Origin: JAEYFP01 sp047602645
GTDB lineage: Bacteria; Bacillota; Clostridia; Lachnospirales; Lachnospiraceae
Assembly (NCBI GenBank): GCA_047602645.1
Contig: JASGGU010000031.1
Location: 1 to 39,828 of the forward strand
Direction of reading: 5' to 3'
Length of the DNA: 39,828 nt
Shown: positions 31,951 to 39,828 of the stretch, in pieces
How the letters are laid out: each line of letters opens with the position of its first letter
Numbering within the stretch: position 1 is the stretch's first letter
Made by a program: the position numbers and the translations under genes
Notes under the pieces: generated by a model
Told to the model about the DNA's origin: nothing
The model's input: the letters and a program-made list of their open reading frames with translations, nothing else
Database searches by the model: none

Positions 31951-32838
31951 ATGGATAAATTATTGCGTGACAAAAGGGCCATCTTTATTTTTATAGCACC
32001 GGGGATGATCTTATTTACTTTCATCTTGTTTATTCCGATTTGCCAGTCGGTTTATTACTCCCTTTGTGAATATGATGCGTTAAGCAAACCTGTGTTTGTC
32101 GGCTTTAAAAATTATAGTAAGCTGCTGACAACGGATGATACGATGAAAATCGCCTTGAAAAATTCTATTTTTTTTATGATATTTTCCGCATTGTCACAGT
32201 TGGTAATTGGTTTGCTGCTGGCGGCCTTTTTAACGAATGTTAATAAAGGAAGAAACTTTTTTAAAAATGTTTATTATTTGCCATGTGTACTTTCTTCGGC
32301 TGCACTTGGTCTTTTGTGGATGTTTATTTTCAGCACCAAGCTTGGAATTAATCAAATATTGACAATGTTTGGGATAGAGGGGCCTCTATGGCTGATGGAT
32401 GTAAGCGGATATGTCAACCTTCCGATGAAGGTGATTGCGTTTGTAGCACTGTGGCAGTATGTCGGACAGTCCATGATGCTTTATATGGCACAGATTTCAG
32501 GAATCAATAAGACGTTATATGAAGCCTCTTATATTGACGGGGCTACGAGGACTCAGGCATTCTGGCATGTGACCGTTCCGTTGATCAGGCCGATGGTTGC
32601 GACGGCAATGTCTTTAAACTGCATAGGATCCTTGAAATTTTTTGATTTAATTTTCAATATGACAGAGGCAGGACCCAATCATCAAACAGAGGTTTTGGCA
32701 ACCCACCTCTATACACAGGGCTTTAAATATTTTAAATATGGATATGCGAGTGCGATCGGCGTTGTATTGCTGATACTATGCCTGTTCGTCACATTCATCA
32801 TAAATAAGTTTGTCAAGACCGACAATTATGAAATGTAA
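31951..32838 (+). CDS. CUT1 sugar ABC transporter permease (MalF/UgpA type)
   Basis: 295 residues; CGGAGGGG precedes the ATG at 31951. It begins with a short basic tail and membrane helix (RAIFIFIAPGMILFTFILFI) and has about six hydrophobic segments. The EAA loop is YEASYIDGATRTQAFWHVTV followed by PLIRP; GPNHQTEVLATHLY is the usual post-loop segment. It pairs with the next gene, 14 bases downstream. Confidence 0.93.
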   Translation: MDKLLRDKRAIFIFIAPGMILFTFILFIPICQSVYYSLCEYDALSKPVFVGFKNYSKLLTTDDTMKIALKNSIFFMIFSALSQLVIGLLLAAFLTNVNKGRNFFKNVYYLPCVLSSAALGLLWMFIFSTKLGINQILTMFGIEGPLWLMDVSGYVNLPMKVIAFVALWQYVGQSMMLYMAQISGINKTLYEASYIDGATRTQAFWHVTVPLIRPMVATAMSLNCIGSLKFFDLIFNMTEAGPNHQTEVLATHLYTQGFKYFKYGYASAIGVVLLILCLFVTFIINKFVKTDNYEM

Positions 32839-32852
32839 GGAGGTGCCTGAGA

Positions 32853-33689
32853 ATGAGAGAAAACCTAAGCTCTAGGGCTGCAAGAACATTGATCTATGTA
32901 TTTCTGATTCTGCTCGTATTTGTATATTTAACTCCGCTTCTATGGATGCTGTCTGTTTCGGTCAAGACAAATGCGGAAATATTTACCTCTCCGTTTGGTC
33001 TGCCGGAGGCTGTTCAGTGGGGAAATTACACATTTGCATGGACGGCAGGCAACCTTGGCATTGCAACGCTGAATTCGATGATTGTCTGCATGATGACCTT
33101 GTTTCTCAGCATGGTTTTGGGCTCCATGGCTTCGTTTGCCATAGGAAGAATGAAATGGAAACTGTCCAATATGGTCATGGTTTATTTTATGATCGGCATG
33201 ATGGTGCCGGTTCATTGTGTACTGATTCCGCTGTTCAAAACTTTTTCTAATTTTGGTATGTATAACAATCTGGTCGGGTTAATTCTGCCGTATCTGACGT
33301 TTTCCCTGCCGATTACAATTTTTATCATGACCGGCTTTTTCAGGAATATGCCATCGGAGTTGTTTGAGGCGGCTTGTATTGACGGCTGTTCCATTTATCA
33401 AGTATTTTTAAAAATTGCACTTCCCCTTTCCAAAACAGGACTGTTTGTAACGGGACTGATGACATTTGTGGCCAACTGGAACGAGCTGCTGCTTGCGATG
33501 GTTTTTATTTCGGATGACTTAAAAAAGACACTGCCCGTTTCTTTGTCTAAATTCGTAGGGCCGTATAACACAAACTACTCGCAGATGTTTGCGGCAATTA
33601 TTATTGCAATTATTCCGACAATCATTGTGTATAGCATATTTAGCAATCAGATTGTTGACGGTTTGACGGCGGGCGCCGTAAAAGGCTGA
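32853..33689 (+). CDS. CUT1 sugar ABC transporter permease (MalG/UgpE type)
   Basis: 278 residues; AAGGAGG precedes the ATG. Six hydrophobic segments, the EAA loop FEAACIDGCSIYQVFLKIAL with PLSK, VANWNELLLAMVFI, and the family C-terminus VDGLTAGAVKG. Second half of the importer channel. No ATPase gene is in this operon either. Confidence 0.93.
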   Translation: MRENLSSRAARTLIYVFLILLVFVYLTPLLWMLSVSVKTNAEIFTSPFGLPEAVQWGNYTFAWTAGNLGIATLNSMIVCMMTLFLSMVLGSMASFAIGRMKWKLSNMVMVYFMIGMMVPVHCVLIPLFKTFSNFGMYNNLVGLILPYLTFSLPITIFIMTGFFRNMPSELFEAACIDGCSIYQVFLKIALPLSKTGLFVTGLMTFVANWNELLLAMVFISDDLKKTLPVSLSKFVGPYNTNYSQMFAAIIIAIIPTIIVYSIFSNQIVDGLTAGAVKG

Positions 33690-33706
33690 TTAAAGAGAGG
33701 AAATTT

Positions 33707-35854
33707 ATGAGAAGAGAAGAAGCCAGAAAAAGAGCGGAAGCACTCGTATTAAAAATGACACTGGAGGAAAAGGCTTCCCAATTAAAATATGATGCGCCTG
33801 CAATTGAACGGCTCGGTGTTCCGGCATATAACTGGTGGAACGAGGGTCTGCATGGTGTGGCAAGAGCCGGTACGGCCACCATGTTTCCGCAGGCGATCGG
33901 AATGGCGGCCTCCTTTGACGATTCGCTGCTTGAGGAAGTGGCCGATGTTGTTGCGACAGAGGCGCGGGCAATGTACAACGCCTATTCCGCCGAGGGCGAC
34001 CGGGATATTTATAAAGGGCTCACGATGTGGTCTCCGAATGTAAATATTTTCCGCGATCCGCGTTGGGGAAGGGGACATGAGACCTATGGAGAGGATCCGT
34101 ATCTGACCGGCAGACTCGGTGTGGCATTTGTAAAGGGCCTGCAGGGTGATGGAGAATTTAAAAAGACAGTGGCCTGTGCCAAGCACTATGCGGTGCATTC
34201 CGGGCCGGAGGCGGTTCGCCACGAATTTGATGCCAAGGTTTGCTTAAAGGATCTGTATGAAACGTATCTGCCTGCATTTGAAGCGTGCGTGAAGGAAGCG
34301 CAGGTGGAAGGCGTCATGGGCGCCTATAATCGTACGAACGGGCAGCCGTGCTGTGCGCATGATCTGCTGATCGGTGAGATTTTGCGGGGAGACTGGGGAT
34401 TTGAAGGCTATTATGTATCGGATTGTTGGGCACTCAAGGATTTTCATGAACATCACATGGTAACAAAGACGCCTGTGGAGTCGGCGGCACTTGCACTGAA
34501 TAAGGGCTGTGATGTCAATTGCGGAAATATTTATCTGCTTGTTATAAAGGCCTGCCGGGAGGGACTTGTCAAGGAAGAGACAATTACGCAGGCAGCCGTC
34601 AGGCTGTTTACGACGCGATACCTGCTTGGCCTGTTTGACGGCAGCGAATATGACAATATCTCCTATGAGGAAGTGGAAAGCAAGGAACACCGGCAGCTGG
34701 CCGTCGAGGTGGCTGAAAAGTGTATGGTGCTTTTGAAAAATAACGATCTGCTGCCGCTTGATAAAAACAAACTTGGGACGATTGGAGTGATTGGGCCGAA
34801 TGCCAACAGCCGCAAGGCACTGATCGGAAATTACCACGGTACGTCATCACGGTATCAGACAATTTTGGAAGGGATTCAGGAGGAAGCCGGAGATTCCATA
34901 CGAATTTTTTATTCCGAGGGTTGTCACTTGTTTCGGGATCGTGTAGAGCATCTTGCATGCCCGGATGACCGCATTTCCGAGGCAGTGATTGTGGCGAAGA
35001 GATCGGATGCCGTTGTGCTCTGTCTTGGCTTGGATGAATCATTAGAAGGTGAGGAAGGAGATACCGGCAACAGCTATGCTTCGGGTGACAAGGATGATTT
35101 GAACCTGCCTAAATCCCAAAGACGGCTGCTTGAAGCCGTTGCCGGGACAGGTACGCCGGTTATTTTGATTGTTATGACCGGAAGTGCGATGGATTTGTCA
35201 TTTGCGAAACATCATCCGAATGTGAGAGCTATTTTACAGGCATGGTATCCGGGCGCCGAGGGAGGAAAGGCGGCGGCAAACCTTCTGTTCGGAAAGAAAT
35301 CCCCGTCCGGCAAGCTTCCGGTCACATTTTATAACTCACTTGATGAGCTGCCGGCTTTTGAGGACTACAGCATGAGGGGAAGGACCTACCGCTATATGAC
35401 CAAAGAGGCGCAGTATCCGTTTGGTTACGGACTGACCTACACAGAGGTTGCGTTGTCGGATGCGAGGCTGATAGATCCTGCGCAGCTTGCGGCACTTGTA
35501 AACGATATGCCCGAAAAGCTGTATGAGTCTCATTTTCAAGCTTCCGTCAAAATAAAGAATATGGGCGGCCATGATACGGAAGAGGTTATTGAGGCATATA
35601 TCAAAAATTTAAAATCTCCGTATGCTGCAAAAAATCACAGTCTGTGCGGATTTAAGCGCACGCTGCTCAAGTCAGGGGAGGAGAAGGAGATTATGCTGAC
35701 AATACCTGCAAGAGCGCTTTTGACTGTGAATGAGGAGGGAAAGTACCTTTTGGAAAGCAACGCGTTCACGCTTTATCTCGGTGTCAGCCAGCCGGACGAG
35801 GTGAGCGTCGGACTTTGCGGTGTGAAGCCTTTGGAGATTTCAATTATGTTGTAA
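33707..35854 (+). CDS. Glycoside hydrolase family 3, probable beta-xylosidase/beta-glucosidase
   Basis: 715 residues without a signal peptide, so an intracellular enzyme; GAGAGGAAA precedes the ATG. The N-terminal GH3 barrel shows YNWWNEGLHGVARAGTATMF, GRGHETYGEDPYLTGRLGVA, KHYAVHSG and the nucleophile motif YYVSDCWALKDFH with Asp239. The combination NEGLHGVAR plus SDC is typical of the xylosidase/arabinofuranosidase branch of GH3. The second alpha/beta domain follows (NDLLPLDKN, GPNANSRKALIGNY, LGLDESLEGEEGD), and the last about 120 residues are a fibronectin-III-like domain. It should hydrolyse the oligosaccharide brought in by the preceding importer. Xylosidase is preferred over glucosidase by motif only. 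Confidence 0.9.
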   Translation: MRREEARKRAEALVLKMTLEEKASQLKYDAPAIERLGVPAYNWWNEGLHGVARAGTATMFPQAIGMAASFDDSLLEEVADVVATEARAMYNAYSAEGDRDIYKGLTMWSPNVNIFRDPRWGRGHETYGEDPYLTGRLGVAFVKGLQGDGEFKKTVACAKHYAVHSGPEAVRHEFDAKVCLKDLYETYLPAFEACVKEAQVEGVMGAYNRTNGQPCCAHDLLIGEILRGDWGFEGYYVSDCWALKDFHEHHMVTKTPVESAALALNKGCDVNCGNIYLLVIKACREGLVKEETITQAAVRLFTTRYLLGLFDGSEYDNISYEEVESKEHRQLAVEVAEKCMVLLKNNDLLPLDKNKLGTIGVIGPNANSRKALIGNYHGTSSRYQTILEGIQEEAGDSIRIFYSEGCHLFRDRVEHLACPDDRISEAVIVAKRSDAVVLCLGLDESLEGEEGDTGNSYASGDKDDLNLPKSQRRLLEAVAGTGTPVILIVMTGSAMDLSFAKHHPNVRAILQAWYPGAEGGKAAANLLFGKKSPSGKLPVTFYNSLDELPAFEDYSMRGRTYRYMTKEAQYPFGYGLTYTEVALSDARLIDPAQLAALVNDMPEKLYESHFQASVKIKNMGGHDTEEVIEAYIKNLKSPYAAKNHSLCGFKRTLLKSGEEKEIMLTIPARALLTVNEEGKYLLESNAFTLYLGVSQPDEVSVGLCGVKPLEISIML

Positions 35855-35858
35855 GATA

Positions 35859-35902
35859 ACGAACAAACAGCCCAGACACCTGTGTCGGGGCTGTTTGTTC
35901 GT
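35859..35902 (+). terminator. Long hairpin after the GH3 gene
   Basis: ACGAACAAACAGCCC (35859-35873) pairs exactly with GGGCTGTTTGTTCGT (35888-35902), with a further inner GACAC/GTGTC. The stem starts 5 bases after the GH3 stop. It lacks a U-run, so it could be a rho-independent terminator of poor type or a stabilising 3' end. Confidence 0.65.
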
Positions 35903-35917
35903 GCATGCAAGTTGTTA

Positions 35918-35946
35918 TTGACAATAAGTGAATGATCATTTATTAT
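35918..35946 (+). promoter_or_regulatory. TetR gene promoter with operator filling the spacer
   Basis: TTGACA (35918-35923), 17-base spacer, TATTAT (35941-35946), a near-consensus promoter 23 bases before the tetR ATG. The spacer plus three bases is the 20-bp partly palindromic site ATAAGTGAATGATCATTTAT (35924-35943, core AATGATCATT), recurring before lon. A bound dimer would block RNA polymerase directly, so autorepression is likely. Confidence 0.8.
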
Positions 35947-35968
35947 ATAAACAGATGGAGGTAGCTGC

Positions 35969-36532
35969 ATGAGAAAAAAAGATGATGAAAAGGTAAGAAG
36001 CATTAAAGAAGCTGTTATCAAGCTGATTCTTCAGGAAGGATTTCATGGAGCTTCTATCTCAAAGATTGCCAAGATGGCGGGAGTTTCTCCGGCAACTGTT
36101 TATATATACTATGAAAACAAAGAAAATATGCTGCAGGACATTTATACCGAATACTCGGAAGAGATCTATGATTATTTACTGGATAGGGTCAATAGAAGCA
36201 TGGGGGGACCGCAGCTGATTGAGATGCTTGCCAGAAGCTATTATAACTATATATGGGAACACCAGGAAATTTATAGCTTTGTTGAACAGTTTTCAAATTG
36301 TCCCTCTCTGGCCAACCATTGTTCGGGAAAAAAGAACATCTGCAATATATACAGCTTGATTGCGGAGATGAAGCGGAATAAAATTATTAAGGAATATAAC
36401 GAGGAAAATTTGTTGGCTATCATTTTTTATCCGGTAAAAGCGATAGCTGTTGATATTCATAAAAGTGAGGCCGAGAAAGAGGTGCTGCTGAAGGAGATGA
36501 TCAATATCATACAATATGCAATATTGGTATAA
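35969..36532 (+). CDS. TetR-family regulator
   Basis: 187 residues; GGAGGTAGC precedes the ATG at 35969. The N-terminal helix-turn-helix is standard: IKLILQEGFHGASISKIAKM then AGVSPATVYIYYENKENML. The rest is the helical ligand-binding and dimer region without recognisable ligand signature. It precedes lon on the same strand with a 112-base gap. The two share a near-identical 20-bp site, so this protein probably represses both itself and lon; the inducing signal is unknown. Confidence 0.9.
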   Translation: MRKKDDEKVRSIKEAVIKLILQEGFHGASISKIAKMAGVSPATVYIYYENKENMLQDIYTEYSEEIYDYLLDRVNRSMGGPQLIEMLARSYYNYIWEHQEIYSFVEQFSNCPSLANHCSGKKNICNIYSLIAEMKRNKIIKEYNEENLLAIIFYPVKAIAVDIHKSEAEKEVLLKEMINIIQYAILV

Positions 36533-36601
36533 TGCCAGTTACAGGCGGGATAATTTTTTGAATTAATTTTCAGAAGGATCCCGCAAATATATAACAGATT
36601 T

Positions 36602-36621
36602 ATAAATGAATATTCACTTAT
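36602..36621 (+). promoter_or_regulatory. Operator before lon, matching the tetR operator
   Basis: ATAAATGAATATTCACTTAT (36602-36621) is, on the minus strand, identical to the tetR site at 18 of 20 positions; its core TGAATATTCA is a perfect palindrome. A possible -10, TATAAC (36590-36595), lies just upstream with a poor -35, placing the operator over the transcription start, 23 bases before the lon ATG. Confidence 0.7.
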
Positions 36622-36644
36622 CGAGTGTATGAAAGGAGAACAAT

Positions 36645-39017
36645 ATGAAAGAGAACAGCAATATGCGAGGGATCGTATTACCGATATCCAATACGGTTTT
36701 ATTGCCGGATGTAGAAACAAAGATTTTTATGAAAACATCGGATGATACACAGCTGAGTTATTTGGAGCGTGACGCAGCAGCGAAAATAGCGCTGCCGCTG
36801 AAACAGAATCTTGGGCAGAAGGCACTAAAGGAAGAAGATTTTTATAAGATAGGAATCACTTTTTTTGTCAAAGAAATCGAGAAAACAGCAAAAGGAATTC
36901 AACTGTCGGTAAAAACGGCGGACAGGATTATGCTCAAAGAGCTTCAATTTGAAGAGGGCGTGATACATGCGGAATATGAGCTTTTCCCGGAGGAGGAGGA
37001 TCTGAACGAAGCAGGCCGGGAGGAGTTACTTGATTATTTCAAGAAAATCGTCCGTGAAATCAGCGAAAAGTTTGAGGGCGGAGAACAGTACGTCAGAATG
37101 ATCGACGAGTTCAAAGACCTGAATTCCCTGATTGTGTATTTGAGTCAGTTTATACAGATATCAAATGAAGAGAAATATGAGCTTCTGAAAACCGATTCCC
37201 GCAGGGAACGGGCGCTTCTCTTCATGGATCGCCTGCTTAAGCAAAAGGAAGCCATTGAATTGCAGATGCAAATATCTGAGAAATTTTCAGAGAAGGCCAA
37301 CAAATATTACAGAGAATCCGTGCTCAGGGAGCAACTGAAAGTTATTCAGGAGGAATTGAACGAGGGCAAGGAAGCAAAGAAAGACAAAGATTATACAGCC
37401 AGAATTGATGAAGCCCAGATGCCTGCGGATATCAGAGAAACCGCCCTCGAAGAGCTGGATAAGCTGGAAGCCCAGGGACCGCACGGTTCCGAATATCATG
37501 TTCTGCGTAATTACCTTGATCTTTTAATTCAACTGCCGTGGAAAAAGTCAGAACAAGGGCCGGTCAATCTCGGAGAGGCACGACAGATTTTGGATGAGCA
37601 GCATTACGGATTGAAAAAGGTCAAAGACAGGATCATTCAGCACCTGGCAGTCATGCAGCTCAAAAACGGGAAAAAGGGTTCCATTCTTCTGCTTGTCGGG
37701 CCTCCCGGCACAGGCAAAACAAGCCTTGGAAAGAGCATTGCCGAGGCGCTTGACAGGAAGTATATCCGTTTGAGCTTAGGTGGCATCCGGGATGAGGCTG
37801 AAATTCGGGGACACCGCAGAACGTATGTAGGGGCTATGCCGGGGAGAATTATGCAGAGCATCAAAAAGGCAGGCGTGAGCAATCCAGTCATGATTCTTGA
37901 CGAGGTGGATAAGCTGATGAGCGGCGGTTTCGGAGGAGATCCCGCCAGTGCCTTGCTGGAGGTGCTCGACCCGGAACAAAACAGCACCTTTACGGATCAT
38001 TATTTGGACGTGCCCTATGACCTGTCCGATGTTTTCTTTGTCGCGACGGCGAATACGACGGAAAGCATTCCGGGGCCGCTGCTGGATCGCATGGAAGTTA
38101 TTCAGATTTCCAGTTACACGACAGATGAGAAATTTCATATCGGGAAAGATCATTTGATACCGGCTGTCCTGGAGGAACATGGACTGACAGCGGAGCAAAT
38201 GATTGTGGAAGATGATATTCTGCAAAAAATAATTAATGATTATACATTGGAAGCAGGAGTCAGGGGCCTAAAAAAACAGCTGTCCGCACTTGCCAGAATA
38301 ACCTCCGAGAAGATCGTGTCAAACAAGGTTGAACTGCCTTATAAAATTAAGTCTCAAGAATTGGAGGAGTTTCTGGGACGGAAGGTGTCAAGGCATGACA
38401 TGGCGCAACAGGATAATCCTCCCGGTGTGGTTACGGGTCTTGCATGGACACCTGTGGGCGGAGAAATTCTTTTTATTGAGGTTACCGATATGCCCGGAAG
38501 CGGAGAGGTTATGCTTACCGGCAAGCTGGGAGACGTCATGAAAGAATCAGCCAGGATTTCTTTGAGTCTCTTGAAATCGAGGCTGCCGCTTGATTCCGTT
38601 AATTTTAGAGAAAAGGATCTGCATATTCATGTTCCGTCGGGAGCCGTTCCCAAAGACGGTCCGTCAGCGGGCATCGCGCTGTTTACCGCCCTTGCCTCCC
38701 TGGTAACGGGGAAAAAGGTGGATTCAAAAATTGCAATGACAGGAGAAATTACATTAAGGGGCGCTGTTCTGCCGATAGGCGGATTAAAGGAAAAACTGCT
38801 GGGTGCCCAAAGGGCCGGTATTAGAAAAGTGCTGATACCAAAGGATAATGCCGCCGATCTGAAGGATGTACCCGAAGAAGTCAGAAACCAGCTTACGGTC
38901 ATCCCCGTGGAAACCGTGGAAGATGTAATGAAGGAGACCTTGGGGATTTCTCTGCCGAGAATAGAGCATATGTTTCATCAAATACAAGAAACAAGGAAAT
39001 TATTAGGAAACAGTTAA
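36645..39017 (+). CDS. lon: ATP-dependent Lon protease
   Basis: 790 residues, full-length LonA; GAAAGGAG precedes the ATG. The N-terminal LAN domain begins IVLPISNTVLLPDV. A coiled-coil region with YYRESVLREQLKVIQEELNE (221-240) precedes the AAA+ module: Walker A GPPGTGKT (352-359), Walker B MILDEVDK (D419/E420), then LLEVLDPEQNSTFTDHYLDV and VRGLKKQL. The C-terminal protease has PKDGPSAG with catalytic Ser674 and Lys715 in GGLKEKLLGA. It degrades misfolded and regulatory proteins in the cytoplasm. Control by a dedicated TetR protein rather than a heat-shock repressor is suggested by the shared operator and is unusual. Confidence 0.96.
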   Translation: MKENSNMRGIVLPISNTVLLPDVETKIFMKTSDDTQLSYLERDAAAKIALPLKQNLGQKALKEEDFYKIGITFFVKEIEKTAKGIQLSVKTADRIMLKELQFEEGVIHAEYELFPEEEDLNEAGREELLDYFKKIVREISEKFEGGEQYVRMIDEFKDLNSLIVYLSQFIQISNEEKYELLKTDSRRERALLFMDRLLKQKEAIELQMQISEKFSEKANKYYRESVLREQLKVIQEELNEGKEAKKDKDYTARIDEAQMPADIRETALEELDKLEAQGPHGSEYHVLRNYLDLLIQLPWKKSEQGPVNLGEARQILDEQHYGLKKVKDRIIQHLAVMQLKNGKKGSILLLVGPPGTGKTSLGKSIAEALDRKYIRLSLGGIRDEAEIRGHRRTYVGAMPGRIMQSIKKAGVSNPVMILDEVDKLMSGGFGGDPASALLEVLDPEQNSTFTDHYLDVPYDLSDVFFVATANTTESIPGPLLDRMEVIQISSYTTDEKFHIGKDHLIPAVLEEHGLTAEQMIVEDDILQKIINDYTLEAGVRGLKKQLSALARITSEKIVSNKVELPYKIKSQELEEFLGRKVSRHDMAQQDNPPGVVTGLAWTPVGGEILFIEVTDMPGSGEVMLTGKLGDVMKESARISLSLLKSRLPLDSVNFREKDLHIHVPSGAVPKDGPSAGIALFTALASLVTGKKVDSKIAMTGEITLRGAVLPIGGLKEKLLGAQRAGIRKVLIPKDNAADLKDVPEEVRNQLTVIPVETVEDVMKETLGISLPRIEHMFHQIQETRKLLGNS

Positions 39018-39113
39018 TTCTTTGTTCCTCTCATTGAAGCGTTTAGTACCTGCATACAGTACGCCTGTAATAATCGTCCGATGCTGCCGACGATGAAATT
39101 ATAAGCAGGATGA

Positions 39114-39142
39114 TTGTTGAAATCGATAGAAAGTGATAAAAT
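39114..39142 (+). promoter_or_regulatory. Promoter of the aldo/keto reductase gene
   Basis: TTGTTG (39114-39119), 17-base spacer, TAAAAT (39137-39142) with a TGa extended -10. Just downstream, ATGATG-CACGT-CATCAT (39158-39174) is a possible operator. Confidence 0.45.
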
Positions 39143-39205
39143 GAATTTAGAAATAAGATGATGCACGTCATCATAAAATTCAAATAAAACACAAGGAGGC
39201 GGAGT

Positions 39206-39828
39206 ATGTACTATAAGGAATACGGCAACACAGGGATGCGTGTGTCGGCGGTCGGACTCGGTACGATGCGCTATGATGAGGAGGACATCAAGGCGGGAAG
39301 ATTTCAAAAGTGTGCGGAAATCCCGTTGTATGCCTTTGAAAAGGGAATTAACTATTGGGATACGGCGCCGTTTTATTGTGATGATAAGAGTGAAATTGTG
39401 ACGGGAATCGCGCTTTCCCAGGTGGAGAGGAGCAAGGTCTATGTGACCTCAAAGGCAAATCTCGGTACCTATGGCGGGGAGAAGGCCGGAGACCTGAAGG
39501 ATGCATTTCAAAAGAGACTGGAGCTTTCGCTGCAAAGACTGCAGACCAACTATATCGACTTTTATCATATGTGGTGTATGCTGAGTCTTCCGTCGTGGGA
39601 AAAACATATGGAACTGCTTTACGGCTTTTATGAGGATGCCAGGGCGCAGGGACTGATCAGGAATATTGTATTTTCTTCGCATATGCAGGGCAATGACATC
39701 GAGACGGTCGTTGCGACGGGAAAATTTAAGGGAATGCTGATCGGCTACAACGCATTAAACTATCGTTTCAGACAGAGCGGTATCGAAGCGGCGTACAATA
39801 AGGGACTGGGGGTTGTTGTTATGAACCC
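39206..39828 (+). CDS. Aldo/keto reductase, N-terminal part (runs off the window)
   Basis: The frame is open from the ATG at 39206 (AAGGAGGCGG before it) to the last base, giving 207 codons. It starts MYYKEYGNTGMRVSAVGLGT as usual for the superfamily. The catalytic tetrad is visible: Asp and Tyr in INYWDTAPFYCDD, Lys in VYVTSKANLG and His in IDFYHMW. SLQRLQTNYIDFYH and QGLIRNIVFSSH are standard barrel strands. It reduces an aldehyde or ketone with NADPH. Some clostridial members (COG1453) carry a C-terminal 4Fe-4S domain; whether this one does lies outside the window. Substrate not predictable. Confidence 0.92.
   Translation, partial: MYYKEYGNTGMRVSAVGLGTMRYDEEDIKAGRFQKCAEIPLYAFEKGINYWDTAPFYCDDKSEIVTGIALSQVERSKVYVTSKANLGTYGGEKAGDLKDAFQKRLELSLQRLQTNYIDFYHMWCMLSLPSWEKHMELLYGFYEDARAQGLIRNIVFSSHMQGNDIETVVATGKFKGMLIGYNALNYRFRQSGIEAAYNKGLGVVVMN

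Noticed and set aside
39018..39113. Terminator after lon
   Set aside because: Only short repeats (AGTAC twice, in direct orientation) were seen; no convincing stem with a U-run.

Overview
The window looks like a chromosome segment of a gut-type anaerobic Firmicute, probably a member of Clostridia (Lachnospiraceae-like). The basis is moderate GC with strong AGGAGG ribosome-binding sites, lipoprotein-anchored ABC binding proteins, FabK in place of FabI, a clostridial/streptococcal-type fab cluster under a MarR regulator, many AraC regulators beside sugar importers, and a GH3 xylosidase/glucosidase. The assignment is inferred from gene content; no rRNA marker is present. I saw no tRNA, rRNA, CRISPR array or insertion sequence.

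Layout. 1-327: tail of an RbsC/XylH-type sugar permease. 484-4804: a tightly overlapping set of sugar-binding lipoprotein, NarL-type histidine kinase, response regulator and a second (family 1) solute-binding protein, which looks like a periplasmic-ligand sensing system. 4782-6206 (minus): AraC-type regulator, divergent from a CUT1 sugar importer (6404-9593) whose last gene is an ADP-ribosylglycohydrolase-like hydrolase (9637-11181). 11268-15906 (minus): a BMP/Nup-type nucleoside importer (ATPase, two permeases, lipoprotein) behind a strong promoter and a leader terminator hairpin. 16223-24015: type II fatty acid synthesis cluster acpP-fabK-fabD-fabG-fabF-fabZ-accDA(fused)-fabH-marR, preceded by a near-consensus promoter and three evenly spaced TTTGA-N3-TCAAA operators. 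24018-26460 (minus): ferredoxin-ASKHA protein (RACo-like) and an AraC regulator. 26605-29253: a small unknown ORF, a two-domain PPK2 (polyphosphate:AMP phosphotransferase type) and a polysaccharide deacetylase. 29248-30105 (minus): AraC regulator facing, across a very AT-rich gap, a second CUT1 importer (30495-33689) with a GH3 beta-xylosidase/glucosidase (33707-35854). 35969-39017: a TetR regulator and Lon protease that share a nearly identical 20-bp operator. 39206-end: start of an aldo/keto reductase.

How it fits together. Most of the window is carbohydrate and nucleoside capture with local one- or two-component control. Both CUT1 importers lack an ATPase gene, so they presumably share an MsmK/MsiK-type ATPase encoded elsewhere. 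The fab cluster supplies the elongation cycle and the carboxyltransferase half of acetyl-CoA carboxylase; accB and accC are not here. The observations I think most deserve follow-up are the periodic operator array before acpP, the TetR-lon operator pair, the hydrolase paired with its own importer, the leader attenuator of the nucleoside operon, and the stem-loops found at the binding-protein/permease boundary in all three importer operons.
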